From: Bdellovibrionales bacterium
GTDB taxonomy: Bacteria > Bdellovibrionota > UBA1018 > CAIMNF01
Direction of reading: 5' to 3'
DNA: 64,000 bases
Assembly (NCBI GenBank): GCA_018266375.1
Contig: JAFEAO010000007.1
Coordinates: 1 to 64,000, forward strand
Shown: positions 18,512 through 27,079 of the stretch, one piece after another
How the letters are laid out: each line of letters begins with the position of its first letter
How positions within the stretch are numbered: the stretch's first letter is position 1
The notes under the pieces: generated by a model
The model's input: only the letters and a program-made list of their open reading frames with translations
Told to the model about the DNA's origin: nothing
The model's database searches: none
Translations under genes and position numbers: made by a program

Positions 18512-19546
18512 TTATCTCAGCTGTTTCAAAAAGCGTTGATCACCCTGGAACATCAAACGCAAATCCGGAATGTCATGCAGGAGCATCGCGATCCGCTCCA
18601 CGCCCATCCCAAATGCGAAACCACTGATCTCGTCAGACTTGTAACCCGCGTATTCGAACAACCGCGGATGCACCATCCCCGCCCCCAAAATTTCGAGCCA
18701 ACCCGTACCTTTGCAAACCGAACACTTTGGATTGCGACCCGCGCAGATCGCGCAGCTCACGTCGACTTCGGCACCCGGTTCGACGAAAGCAAAGTAACTC
18801 GGACGCAACCGGATCTTGGCGTCGGCTCCAAATAATTCCTTGGCAAAAAACCCAAGCACGCCTTTGAGATCGCTCATCGAAACTTTTTTATCGACCCAGA
18901 GGCCTTCGATCTGATGGAACATCGGCGAGTGAGTTGCGTCGTTATCCGCGCGATAAACCGCGCCAGGGCATAAAATGCGAATCGGCCACGTCTTTCCGCG
19001 CATCGCGCGCATTTGCACCGCAGTCGTGTGCGAGCGCAATACCACTCCCGGCCCGAGGAAAAACGTGTCTTGCATGTCGCGCGCTGGATGGTCTTTTGGA
19101 ATATTCGCCGCCTCGAAGTTTAAGAAATCGGTCTCAGCTTCCGGACCGACAGTGACGTCAAATCCGATGCGACCCAATACTTCTGAAACTTTTTTAATCG
19201 TCTGCGTGATCGGATGGAGAGCGCCCATGTGCGGGCGACGTCCCGGAAGACTTACGTCGATTTTTGTTTTACCTAAGCTGGCTTCGATCTCTTTCGCTTC
19301 AAGTTCACTTTTTTTTGTCTCGAGCGCGCCTTCGATTTTTGCTTTCCACTCATTGGCGAGCGCACCGATCTTAGGGCGTTCTTCCGCAGGGACGGTGCCG
19401 AGAGTTTTCAGCGCCTCGCTCAACGTGCCCTTCTTGCCGAGCACACTGACACGGATCTGCTCCAGATCACTTAAGGTGTTGGTTTTTGAGATGTCGGCGA
19501 GCGTCGTCTGCCCTCGGGAAATAATCTGCGATTGGATGTCGTTCAT
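18512..19546 (-). CDS. pheS: Phenylalanyl-tRNA synthetase alpha subunit
   Basis: 344 residues, of normal length. It has the N-terminal coiled-coil arm, then the class II catalytic core: HPITQTIKKVSEVLGRIGF (motif 1), DTFFLGPGVVLRSHT, FHQIEGLWVDKKVSM (motif 2) and GFAFGMGVERIAML (motif 3). A Cys-rich insert (CAIC and CSVC pairs) of the kind seen in many PheS proteins may hold zinc. It is first gene of pheS-pheT-ihfA-merR. The rplT gene upstream is separated from it by a lipoprotein gene and an opposite-strand gene. Confidence 0.97.
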   Translation of the reverse strand: MNDIQSQIISRGQTTLADISKTNTLSDLEQIRVSVLGKKGTLSEALKTLGTVPAEERPKIGALANEWKAKIEGALETKKSELEAKEIEASLGKTKIDVSLPGRRPHMGALHPITQTIKKVSEVLGRIGFDVTVGPEAETDFLNFEAANIPKDHPARDMQDTFFLGPGVVLRSHTTAVQMRAMRGKTWPIRILCPGAVYRADNDATHSPMFHQIEGLWVDKKVSMSDLKGVLGFFAKELFGADAKIRLRPSYFAFVEPGAEVDVSCAICAGRNPKCSVCKGTGWLEILGAGMVHPRLFEYAGYKSDEISGFAFGMGVERIAMLLHDIPDLRLMFQGDQRFLKQLR

Positions 19547-19683
19547 TCCTTAATAAGGTAGCATAAATAGCCGACATCGTTACAGGAAATTGAGACTGCC
19601 TTTGTTTTACGTTCATGACAAATTGAGCCAAAAACAAGCCTTTCTCACTTGTCTCGGTCTCGTTTTTATTCCATGTTACTAAG

Positions 19684-20049
19684 ATGAGCATCTTAAACAA
19701 AAATCTGTACGGACTGTGGAAGATGACAAGCATGCGCTTTAGAAAAGGCGACGGTGCTTGGGAGCCTGAAATCGTTTACGGCGGAACTTCCGTTTTTACC
19801 GCAAACGGACAGATCGTTACCTTTACCCGAGCCGAGATTCCGTTCGGCTACAGCGGAAGTTTTAAAATCAAAGGCGACGACCTCTTGATTACTCTCGAGG
19901 TTTGTTCGATCCAGGAACTGGAAGGCAAAATGATCACGCGTACCGTGACCAAACTCACAACCGACACCCTGACTTTAGCCATGACCGATGAAGCCACGGG
20001 CCGTGATTACGAGATCGATTTCCAATTGCTCGCTACGTCGTTTAAGTAA
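19684..20049 (+). CDS. Lipocalin-like domain protein
   Basis: 121 residues with the pattern of the bacterial lipocalin-like family. LYGLWKMTSM opens the barrel, TSVFTANGQIVTF is the second conserved strand pair, and the rest is alternating beta strands (FKIKGDDLLITLEV, TLTLAMTDEATGRDYEIDF). No signal peptide, so cytosolic. The ligand is unknown. It is inserted on the opposite strand between pheS and the 20054 lipoprotein gene; its stop lies 4 bp from that gene's stop. Confidence 0.65.
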   Translation: MSILNKNLYGLWKMTSMRFRKGDGAWEPEIVYGGTSVFTANGQIVTFTRAEIPFGYSGSFKIKGDDLLITLEVCSIQELEGKMITRTVTKLTTDTLTLAMTDEATGRDYEIDFQLLATSFK

Positions 20050-20053
20050 CCGA

Positions 20054-20707
20054 CTAGCGCTTAATTTTGCCGGTAACAATCACCGGAAAATGCGCGGCAT
20101 GCGCCCAAGTTTCGATCGTATCCGGGTCTTTTGAGTCGAGCTCGCGCGCCCATTTTGGGATCGGGTTTCCGTTCGCATCAAACTTGAACATCTCGTCATC
20201 GAAAGTTTCGTACTTGGCGTCGCATGGATAACGAAGCGCCACGCTTCCGTGGGGTTTGCGATTGAATTTGCTGGTCGGGTCGCCGAAGGGTTTTACCCGA
20301 ACCACTGTTCCGTCGCTACACATCCACACCCAAAGCGGAATCGTATTGCCACGTTTGGTGGTGTAGGCTTTCCCGTCCAAACCCTTGAGCACGTCGATGT
20401 GCTTTTTGCACTCGTGAGTTTTCATCGACTCTTCGACTTCATCCAATGTCGGGAGCACGAATTGAAGATCGCGAGCTGTTGCTCCGACTTTCGCGCCGCT
20501 CGGGCAAGCTTCGCCATTCGCGTAAGCTTTGAGAGCCATCTGCTGATCGCTAGCTAAATTTTTGAAAGGAAACGGAAGCGTCGACGCCGTCTTCGCGGCT
20601 GAAGTTTTCGCGGGAGCTGCCGCGTCCGTTTTCGGTTTTGAAGAAGAACAGCCAACCAGTAAAGCACCAACGATCGCACCCGAGAGAGCTACATTTTTGA
20701 AGTTCAT
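20054..20707 (-). CDS. Lipoprotein, unknown
   Basis: 217 residues with a lipobox (LLVGCSSS) after a 19-residue signal peptide and an Ala/Lys/Thr linker. The mature domain (about 170 residues) contains LWVWMCSDGTVVRVKPFG and a few Cys, but no family is recognised. A TATCCT box ends 6 nt before the ATG and there is no ribosome binding site, so it probably has its own promoter rather than being read from rplT, whose terminator lies upstream. Confidence 0.7.
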   Translation of the reverse strand: MNFKNVALSGAIVGALLVGCSSSKPKTDAAAPAKTSAAKTASTLPFPFKNLASDQQMALKAYANGEACPSGAKVGATARDLQFVLPTLDEVEESMKTHECKKHIDVLKGLDGKAYTTKRGNTIPLWVWMCSDGTVVRVKPFGDPTSKFNRKPHGSVALRYPCDAKYETFDDEMFKFDANGNPIPKWARELDSKDPDTIETWAHAAHFPVIVTGKIKR

Positions 20708-20738
20708 CTTATTAGGATAGCAGTAGTCTAAAATGACG

Positions 20739-20771
20739 AAAGGCCTGCTGCGTTACCGGCAACAGACCTTT
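20739..20771 (-). terminator. Terminator after rplT
   Basis: On the minus strand a 13-bp stem with two G-T pairs (AAAGGTCTGTTGC with GCAGCAGGCCTTT) and a 7-nt loop follows the rplT stop. The downstream T-run is short (ATTTT a few bases later). Confidence 0.6.
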
Positions 20772-20796
20772 CAAAAACTAATGGAGGTAAATAGCT

Positions 20797-21159
20797 CTAG
20801 TTCGCCGGAGCGAGTGAGCGCACTTTATCGACGATCGATGTGAACGCTTTTGGATCGTGAATCGCGATCTCAGAAAGCATCTTACGATTGATCAAAATTT
20901 TTGCTTTGTTCAAAGCTGCGATCAAGCGGCTATAGCTGATATTGTTGCCAGTAGCAGCGGCGCTCATGCGAGCAATCCAAAGCCCGCGGAAATCACGCTT
21001 CTTTGCGCGACGATCACGGAATGCATATACACCAGCACGGTCCAAAAATTCGGACGTACGGCGGATCTGACTTCCTAAACCGAGTTTCATTCCTTCCGCA
21101 CGATTGCGGAGCTTATTGTGACGACGACGACGTTTAAAACCACGTTTTGCGCGAGGCAT
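20797..21159 (-). CDS. rplT: Ribosomal protein L20
   Basis: 120 residues, standard length. The basic N-terminus (PRAKRGFKRRRRHNKLRNRA) enters the 23S rRNA core and the globular part RLIAALNKAKILINRKMLSEIA is conserved. L20 is an assembly protein of the large subunit and in many bacteria represses its own operon. It follows rpmI by about 20 bp and a terminator closes the unit. Confidence 0.97.
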   Translation of the reverse strand: MPRAKRGFKRRRRHNKLRNRAEGMKLGLGSQIRRTSEFLDRAGVYAFRDRRAKKRDFRGLWIARMSAAATGNNISYSRLIAALNKAKILINRKMLSEIAIHDPKAFTSIVDKVRSLAPAN

Positions 21160-21180
21160 ACTCTTTTATACTCCTAAAAA

Positions 21181-21378
21181 TTATGCGCCATAAGGCATGC
21201 ATTTGCGAACGTGACGAGTATCCCCGTCAGTCATGATTCCGTCTTTGCGTTTGCCAAGCATTTTTACGTTCGATTTTTTGCTGAGCAAGTGGCCGCGTTT
21301 AGAACGGCGAAACTTAACTTTTCCTGTCGCTGTGAAGCTAAAACGCTTCGCGGCAGCTTTCTTTGTCTTCAATTTCAT
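21181..21378 (-). CDS. rpmI: Ribosomal protein L35
   Basis: 65 residues: KLKTKKAAAKRFSFTATGKVKFRRSKRGHLLSKKS is the L35 pattern (KxKT-AAKRFK-TGxGK-KR-H-L-KK). I chose the ATG at 21378; the longer reading to 21417 adds 13 residues not found in L35. No clear ribosome binding site precedes it, so translation may depend on coupling or structure. It sits between the 21410 membrane gene and rplT. Confidence 0.95.
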   Translation of the reverse strand: MKLKTKKAAAKRFSFTATGKVKFRRSKRGHLLSKKSNVKMLGKRKDGIMTDGDTRHVRKCMPYGA

Positions 21379-21409
21379 AGAGAGAAAGAACTTACTCAGG
21401 TTTTCGAAA

Positions 21410-21733
21410 TTAGGCAAGTAGCATTTTGAATAAGGCTTTTAGGCTGTAGCTGAAAAGATTCCGGTACGGTTCCTGCCAAATCATCGCAGGGATCAAATAG
21501 AGGGCCCCGGCCCAATAAATTGCGCCTAGCCAGGTTTGGGTCCATAGCTTCCCGCCCCAGGAAGAAGACTTCGAGAGCCGCCAAGGGAGAACGGTCCAAA
21601 AGAAGATTAACCACCCGATTTGATAGCACAAAATCGTCCCCCACTCATGGGCGGCGTAGATCTGGGTAAGATACGAAATCACTTCCTGACCTTGGAGGTA
21701 AGACGTCCAAATCTGATGGATCGATTCAGGCAT
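21410..21733 (-). CDS. Small membrane protein upstream of rpmI
   Basis: 107 residues with two hydrophobic segments (GTILCYQIGWLIFFWTVLPW and LGAIYWAGALYLIPAMIW) and many Trp and Tyr. No family recognised. I used the ATG at 21733; a TTG four codons earlier is the alternative. It lies 31 bp upstream of rpmI on the same strand and might be co-transcribed with the ribosomal genes, which is unusual. Confidence 0.55.
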   Translation of the reverse strand: MPESIHQIWTSYLQGQEVISYLTQIYAAHEWGTILCYQIGWLIFFWTVLPWRLSKSSSWGGKLWTQTWLGAIYWAGALYLIPAMIWQEPYRNLFSYSLKALFKMLLA

Positions 21734-21774
21734 ACCTCTATTCAACCTTGATCATTGAGATCCCGCAAATAAAA

Positions 21775-21801
21775 ACGGCGGCCCCGAGCCGGGACCGCCG
21801 T
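21775..21801 (-). terminator. Rho-independent terminator after the OmpA-like gene
   Basis: On the minus strand ACGGCGGTCCC pairs with GGGGCCGCCGT (one G-T pair) around a GGCTC loop and is followed by TTTTATTT. It ends the ompA-like transcript. Confidence 0.85.
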
Positions 21802-21828
21802 CTAAAATAACTGGAACTAGACCGAAGA

Positions 21829-22944
21829 CTACTTCTTCTTAGCCGGCTTCTTTTCTGCGCCAGCAGCAGCCTCTTCGGACTTTTTCTTGGCTTTCAGGTC
21901 TTTAATCGTGTCCAACGACTGGAGAACAGCCACGACACGGCGGTTAGCCTTACGACCTTCGGCGGTTTTGTTGTCCGCGATCGGTTGAGATGACCCGTAG
22001 CCCTTACCGGTGAGAGTGTCCCACTTAACGCCGAGTTTGTCGGCGAGATATTTTTTCACGGCTTTTGCGCGTGCATCAGACACTTTCATGTTGGTGCTCT
22101 CTTTGCCCGTACTGTCAGTGTGGCCTTGAATTTCGCCGCCCATATCCGGATGCGCTTTCAAGAGGTCGGCCATCTTTTGAAGCTCGTCGTTGTATTCAGG
22201 CTTCACGACTGATTTGCCGGTGTCGAATTCGATGTTGATTTTGAATTCAACTTTTTGATCGACCGGGCAGCCCAGTGAGTTGACTTTAGTGCCGGCTGGA
22301 GTGTTCGGACACTTGTCTTCGTCATCGAAAGCACCGTCGTGATCCGAGTCCACTTTCACCGCTGGAGCAGCTGCTTTTGGTTCTTCGTGCTTCTTCTCGC
22401 TTCCGCGAGGCTCGAAGTAGTAAGTGATTTGCAACTGCGGAAGGAGCGCTTGCTCGTTCAAATTACCGCCGTGCTCGTTAAAGAAAAACAGGTACTTTGC
22501 GGTGAGGCCGAGTACCCAGTCGTTAGTGAGCGCGTAGTCGATTCCTAAACGTGCGTTTGCAGCGACGCTGCCTGCATTGAATGCGCTCGCAAGCGAGCCG
22601 CTGGTGTTACCGGTACCGATACCGAGACCCAAAACCGGGCTCAATCGAGAAGTCGCACAAAAACGGTACAAGCCGTCGATGTTGAACGACTCGCCCAAGG
22701 TTTCCATGTTCGAACCGAATTTTGCGCGATCGTAAGTGAGCGCGATCCCCCACTGATTGGTGAAGAAATATTGGTACGCGATACTGAGTGAGTAACCCGA
22801 GTTGCTGGCGTTTTTGAATGCTGAAGCTCCGGTTGGAATGCTGAGACCGCCGGCGACGCCGATACCGAAACGATTACCGAGCTCGATGTCCGCGAATGCG
22901 GAAGTTGATACGAGGATGAGGGCCAGTGCAATGATGTTTTTCAA
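21829..22944 (-). CDS. OmpA-family outer membrane protein
   Basis: 371 residues. A signal peptide (ending SAFA) and an eight-strand-type barrel (about residues 20-185) are followed by an acidic calcium-binding-like linker (DSDHDGAFDDEDKCPNTPAG, the thrombospondin type 3 form). A C-terminal OmpA peptidoglycan-binding domain follows (IEFDTGKSVVKPEY, GHTDSTG, ARAKAVKKYL, GKANRR-like end). It should anchor the outer membrane to peptidoglycan. The start is a TTG at 22944, supported by AAGGAG 7 nt upstream; no other start would keep the signal peptide. It lies 11 bp after mscL. Confidence 0.93.
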   Translation of the reverse strand: MKNIIALALILVSTSAFADIELGNRFGIGVAGGLSIPTGASAFKNASNSGYSLSIAYQYFFTNQWGIALTYDRAKFGSNMETLGESFNIDGLYRFCATSRLSPVLGLGIGTGNTSGSLASAFNAGSVAANARLGIDYALTNDWVLGLTAKYLFFFNEHGGNLNEQALLPQLQITYYFEPRGSEKKHEEPKAAAPAVKVDSDHDGAFDDEDKCPNTPAGTKVNSLGCPVDQKVEFKINIEFDTGKSVVKPEYNDELQKMADLLKAHPDMGGEIQGHTDSTGKESTNMKVSDARAKAVKKYLADKLGVKWDTLTGKGYGSSQPIADNKTAEGRKANRRVVAVLQSLDTIKDLKAKKKSEEAAAGAEKKPAKKK

Positions 22945-22955
22945 AGTAGTTCTCC

Positions 22956-23255
22956 TTACATTTTTGTGACTTTGTCTTGTTTCAGAACCATTTTCGCGAT
23001 GGTGAAGACGACAAACGCCACGATAATAAAATCCAAGAGTGCGCCGGCAAAAATCCCGATACCGAACTTCGCGCCGCCGATTTCAAAAGTCATCGCTCGC
23101 CAATCGCCGCCCGGAACCAAAATCCCGACGAACGGCATGATGAGTTGATCGACCATCGCTTTGACGAGGTCGCCTGCTTTCGCGCCGATGATGACCGCGA
23201 TCGCGAGACCAGTAACTTTATACTCGTCCAAAAATGCTAAAAATTCCTTAATCAT
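22956..23255 (-). CDS. mscL: Large-conductance mechanosensitive channel
   Basis: 99 residues, shorter than E. coli MscL (136) mainly in the periplasmic loop and C-terminal helix. It keeps the N-terminal amphipathic helix (IKEFLAFLDEYKV), the pore helix TM1 (GLAIAVIIGAKAGDLVKAMVDQ), IMPFVG and TM2 (LLDFIIVAFVVFTIAKMV). It opens under hypo-osmotic membrane tension. AAGGGG precedes the ATG by 7 nt. An infC terminator separates it from infC; it reads on into the ompA-like gene. Confidence 0.9.
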   Translation of the reverse strand: MIKEFLAFLDEYKVTGLAIAVIIGAKAGDLVKAMVDQLIMPFVGILVPGGDWRAMTFEIGGAKFGIGIFAGALLDFIIVAFVVFTIAKMVLKQDKVTKM

Positions 23256-23313
23256 GTGAATCCCCTTTGTGTGGTTATTGATGAAGTAATCTCAGCACAA
23301 CTCTTTAAAAAAG

Positions 23314-23344
23314 AAAAGGATCGTTCCGATGGAACGACCCTTTT
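23314..23344 (-). terminator. Terminator between infC and mscL
   Basis: On the minus strand AAAAGGGTCGTTCC pairs with GGAACGATCCTTTT around a 3-nt loop, followed by CTTTTTT. A strong intrinsic terminator ending infC before mscL. Confidence 0.88.
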
Positions 23345-23372
23345 CATGAATTTTTAACAGATGAATTCGGGA

Positions 23373-24077
23373 TTACTTTTTCTTAGCTGCCGGGTTCGGA
23401 GCCATGATCATGATGAGCTTCTTGCCTTCAAGTTTGGCGGGAGCTTCGACGATGCCGACGTCCTTCAAGCGTTCGATCACTTCTGCGACGAGCTTAAATC
23501 CAGGTTCCGTGTGCGCGATTTCGCGACCGCGGAACAAAATCGTGAACTTGACCTTGTCGCCTTCTTCCAGAAACTCGCGAGAGTTTTTGATTTTATAATC
23601 CAAATCGTGTTGATCGGTGTTGGGGCGCAATTGCACCTCTTTGACTTTAACGACAACTTGGTTCTTACGTGCTTGGTGCTCTTTCTTTTTCTTTTCGTAT
23701 TTGTGTTTGCCGTAGTCGCAGATTTTGCAGACCGGCGGTTGCGCGTTTGGCGATACTTCCATCAAATCGAGGCCGCGATCGCGTGCCATTTGAAGAGCGG
23801 CGCGAGTTTCGACGATGCCGACTTGCTCACCTTTTTCGTCGATGAGGCGGACTTGTGGAACGCGAATGCGTTCGTTCAAGCGAACGCCGTCTTTGTCATC
23901 TCTGTTTCCGAAGTTACGATCCCGTGGTGGGAAGGGACGAGGTGAACGTGGTGTGAAAGCTGGTTTTGGTCCGGTGGATGGTCTTGGACCATTGTTAGAT
24001 GCCGGCTGAATGATCGTGCCGGTTCCGGTTGTTGTTCCGGTGGCGCCAGTTGCTGGCGGATTGATTTTGAAAGCCAT
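23373..24077 (-). CDS. infC: Translation initiation factor IF-3
   Basis: The conserved IF-3 begins near residue 63 (DGVRLNERIRVPQVRLIDEKG, given here in part) and contains CKICDYGKHKYE and GDKVKFTILFRGRE of the C-domain. It prevents premature subunit joining and checks the initiator tRNA. The 234 residues include an N-terminal extension of about 60 residues rich in Pro, Thr, Gly and Arg, not present in E. coli. The ATG has AGGAG 14 nt upstream, which is far. Here it is separated from rpmI by mscL, an ompA-like gene and a small membrane gene. Confidence 0.95.
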   Translation of the reverse strand: MAFKINPPATGATGTTTGTGTIIQPASNNGPRPSTGPKPAFTPRSPRPFPPRDRNFGNRDDKDGVRLNERIRVPQVRLIDEKGEQVGIVETRAALQMARDRGLDLMEVSPNAQPPVCKICDYGKHKYEKKKKEHQARKNQVVVKVKEVQLRPNTDQHDLDYKIKNSREFLEEGDKVKFTILFRGREIAHTEPGFKLVAEVIERLKDVGIVEAPAKLEGKKLIMIMAPNPAAKKK

Positions 24078-24141
24078 TGGGTAGAGTACAGTCTCCTATC
24101 AGTTAATTTAGTTAAATCGGGCCCTTAGTCCCAGGATCATA

Positions 24142-24170
24142 GAGTTACAGAGAATGCGAGGGGGTGTCAA
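24142..24170 (-). promoter_or_regulatory. Putative infC promoter
   Basis: A perfect TTGACA (24170-24165 on the minus strand) and, after 17 bp, TAACTC (24147-24142). The -35 is consensus but the -10 is poor; a leader of about 55 nt would precede infC. Confidence 0.4.
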
Positions 24171-24183
24171 GGGAAAGGCGCCT

Positions 24184-26811
24184 CTATTGATGCGCTTGTT
24201 TGGCTGTAGCGTCCTTCACGTAGGTCGAAAAGCCATCAAGGCGTTTCGGATCAGATGAACATTTTTGAAATTTATATAAGGCGTTGTTATAGGCGAACTG
24301 ACTATCGGCGTACGCACCGAGCGAATTGGCGTCTTTGGCGTCAATTTTACCAAATGCAAGAACCAACGCTTTGCCGAAGTTTTGCACATCGGTCATCATT
24401 ACATCGTCATTACCAGGAGTCCCCCCTTGGTTCACGCAGCCTGAAGCATTGTTTTTTACGTTATCTCCATTTTCACCATTAATGGCGACAGCGTCTGGCC
24501 AACAAGTTTTGATTTTTGTAGCGCTAAATGAAGTTTGAGCCTTTTTTGCCTCGGCCAATTTGGTTTGTAAGGCTTTTTTCTGCTCATCAAAAGTCTTGTT
24601 TGCGGCCGCAATTGCGCTATCCGTGCTTCCCTTAGCAATATCGGGAATTCCGCCCGACATCCCCGAAAGGACTGCCAACATGTTCTTGGGCATGTCGTAA
24701 GGACCAGGTTCTTTGTTCTCGCCATTTTGCGATTGAACTAAATTCTCACCCTCTAACATTTCGAGTTTTGGGATATCAGTTACGCCCGCGACACCAAGCG
24801 CTTGCTTCATTTTTGCGAACTGGTCTTGAATCGCTCTACTACCCACACCCAAGATTTGTGAAAAACTCTGAAGCTGCTGTTGAGCTTGTTGATTTCCTTT
24901 ATTGACGTAATCCATCTTCGCTTTCTGAGCGAGAGCCAGGTGATCCTTCTGACGATCGCGAACGCTCTTGAGTGCAGTCACGCAACCGTTTACGCCACGG
25001 CAAGGAACGGTGAACCCGCCGACCATGGTGCCGCCTTTAATTAACTTTGATGTGAAGCCCGCACGACCGTTACCTTCGAGCAAATCGCGCGCGTTTTGAA
25101 GCATATCTTTATAACAGCTCACGCGTTTGTTGGTGTCCGGACAAGTATAGCGATCCACCGCAACCGCTTGACCACTCAACATCGACATGATGTTTTTGTA
25201 ATCTTTGTTGAGCGATGCCAAACCGTTATTCAATTGCGCATCGAGTTTTTTACGGTTGCCATCATTTTGAGCTTTTGCTTTAGAATAATCCGAATCCGCA
25301 CGCTTGCGTTCACGCGCAGCCCAGTTGGTCGAATCACTCATACACTTATTGGTCGCAGATTTAAGTTTGGCGACAATGTTGACGCCTTTCAAGTTTGGAT
25401 CCGAGTCCAAAGCCTGTAATTTACCCATGATTTGAGAGTCTTTTGCGAGATCATCCCAAGTATGTACCGAAGCGTTGCCTGGGGTATATTGCCCGAGTTC
25501 ACGCATCATCGCATCGATCGCACCTTCGTACGAAGCGCTGTACTCTTGCGATTCTTGAATCTTCTCAGCGTCTTTATTCATGACTTGGCCGCGTGAGTTC
25601 ATCATCGCGCGCTGTTCGATCAAACCTTGGACATAACGAAGTGGTCCACAGGACACAAGGCCGACCTTCTGGCGGCCATTTGCATCGGTCACCGGAACTT
25701 CAGTTTTACCGTCAGCTCCACCCATACGAGTGAGTGGCTTCGAACACATCAGCGCCTTACCACCAGCCGCTGCAGTCGAATCGTTTTTCAAACACTCGCC
25801 TACGACTTTTAAACGAGAGGTTTCGAGTCCGTCTTCGTTTGCTTTGTCGGCATCATCCGCTGCTTTCGCGCCGGTTTCGAAATCAGCCTGCGCGGTTTGT
25901 GCTTGGCTCAAATTGTTTTCGAGTTCTGCTTGAAGCGCGATCAAACCTTTGAATTCAGTCGCACCGGTCTGACCGAGTTCTTTATCCGGTCCCAAAATCT
26001 GGTCGATCTGTTGCATCTGCTCGGCAACTTCGCCCTGATATTGGTTCATTTTGCCGTACTGCTGTTGGTTTGCGGACAAAACGGATTGAAGCGCCTGAGC
26101 GGCTTCGGCCGCTGCTTTGTTCATCGCATTCGACATACAAGTGAGCTGATTATTTAATTTGTTAATTTCTGCTCTACCCGCTGGGCAGGTCGGAGAAGTG
26201 CCTGTGTATCTTGAAAGAATCTCGTTAATGCTACTGACGCGGGTTCCCCATGCGGTCATATTACTCTTCGCGTCTGCTTGCTCTGCAGTTGAGCCTGAAC
26301 TCGTATTGTCAGTCATGAAAGTATGAGTTGTATTGTCATACGCCTTTGTAGGTGCCGTACAAGTTAGCTCGGTTGGCAGTGAGCTATCGTCAATATCGCA
26401 GACAACATCGGCCGTGGACTTTGAATCTTTGCTAGTCGAGCTCGCTCTACCCGCCTTCTTATTCGCAAGAAGTTGTTTCCAAATATCTGCCGCCGTACCG
26501 GTAGCCGCGCCCGCCGTAGTTGTTCCGCCGTTTTGGCAAGCGGTAAGAGCGCTTTGTAAGTTTGCCTGCTGCTGTTGCAACAGCAGCTGCTGTGGATTTT
26601 GGTAAATGTTGGTCGGCAGGCTAGCCAGGGTATTAGTGATGGCCCCCAGCGCATTGTACCCGCTCGTTCCGGCATTCGACGTGTTTGGGTCTGCGGTGGT
26701 GGTCGTTTGCGCGAAGCTCGTCCCGCCAACTTGTGTGACTGTAAAAACAAAAAGAATGAAACTCCGACCAATACGCGATTGGATCGACATAGAATTCCCT
26801 TTTTTACTCAT
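24184..26811 (-). CDS. Large exported coiled-coil protein, unknown
   Basis: 875 residues. It starts with a signal peptide (cleavage near SFA-Q), then a Thr/Ala/Asn-rich part, a Gln-rich run (QQLLLQQQQANLQ) and long helical, Gln/Ala-rich stretches predicted to form coiled coils (about residues 200-330, 480-560, 640-780). Pairs of Cys occur (for example PCRGVNGC), which would be oxidised outside the cytosol. No domain recognised. GGGGG lies 5 nt before the ATG. A surface or periplasmic structural role is possible but not shown. It is monocistronic. Confidence 0.7.
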   Translation of the reverse strand: MSKKGNSMSIQSRIGRSFILFVFTVTQVGGTSFAQTTTTADPNTSNAGTSGYNALGAITNTLASLPTNIYQNPQQLLLQQQQANLQSALTACQNGGTTTAGAATGTAADIWKQLLANKKAGRASSTSKDSKSTADVVCDIDDSSLPTELTCTAPTKAYDNTTHTFMTDNTSSGSTAEQADAKSNMTAWGTRVSSINEILSRYTGTSPTCPAGRAEINKLNNQLTCMSNAMNKAAAEAAQALQSVLSANQQQYGKMNQYQGEVAEQMQQIDQILGPDKELGQTGATEFKGLIALQAELENNLSQAQTAQADFETGAKAADDADKANEDGLETSRLKVVGECLKNDSTAAAGGKALMCSKPLTRMGGADGKTEVPVTDANGRQKVGLVSCGPLRYVQGLIEQRAMMNSRGQVMNKDAEKIQESQEYSASYEGAIDAMMRELGQYTPGNASVHTWDDLAKDSQIMGKLQALDSDPNLKGVNIVAKLKSATNKCMSDSTNWAARERKRADSDYSKAKAQNDGNRKKLDAQLNNGLASLNKDYKNIMSMLSGQAVAVDRYTCPDTNKRVSCYKDMLQNARDLLEGNGRAGFTSKLIKGGTMVGGFTVPCRGVNGCVTALKSVRDRQKDHLALAQKAKMDYVNKGNQQAQQQLQSFSQILGVGSRAIQDQFAKMKQALGVAGVTDIPKLEMLEGENLVQSQNGENKEPGPYDMPKNMLAVLSGMSGGIPDIAKGSTDSAIAAANKTFDEQKKALQTKLAEAKKAQTSFSATKIKTCWPDAVAINGENGDNVKNNASGCVNQGGTPGNDDVMMTDVQNFGKALVLAFGKIDAKDANSLGAYADSQFAYNNALYKFQKCSSDPKRLDGFSTYVKDATAKQAHQ

Positions 26812-27020
26812 GGATGCCCCCTAAGAAACCCAAATAAACTCTCTCTAATATTTTACAATAAACCCGCCGGACCCGGGCTATTTTCTTGTTAATCTTGCGA
26901 TTTTTAACGTAACCCATTTAGTTTTAAATTAAATTCATTTAAAAATCGAGACTCAAAACGAAGGTCAAAAAACCCACTCTCACGCGCCGCGTAACTATCG
27001 AGGTTTAAAAGGGTTTTTTC

Positions 27021-27049
27021 TTGAAATCCAGGCCGATTTCGTGTATCTC
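27021..27049 (+). promoter_or_regulatory. Putative promoter of the rimP-nusA-infB operon
   Basis: TTGAAA (27021-27026), 17 bp, TATCTC (27044-27049). The -35 matches 5/6 and the -10 only 3/6. A transcript from about 27056 would run through the leader hairpin before rimP. Confidence 0.4.
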
Positions 27050-27079
27050 TAATTCTACAGAACGACAATTCTAACGAAG

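Noticed and set aside
19684..19733. Leaderless start of the lipocalin-like gene
   Set aside because: The best -10-like hexamer ends only 1 nt before the ATG, so a transcription start at the codon is not compatible; this gene was left out of the leaderless pattern.
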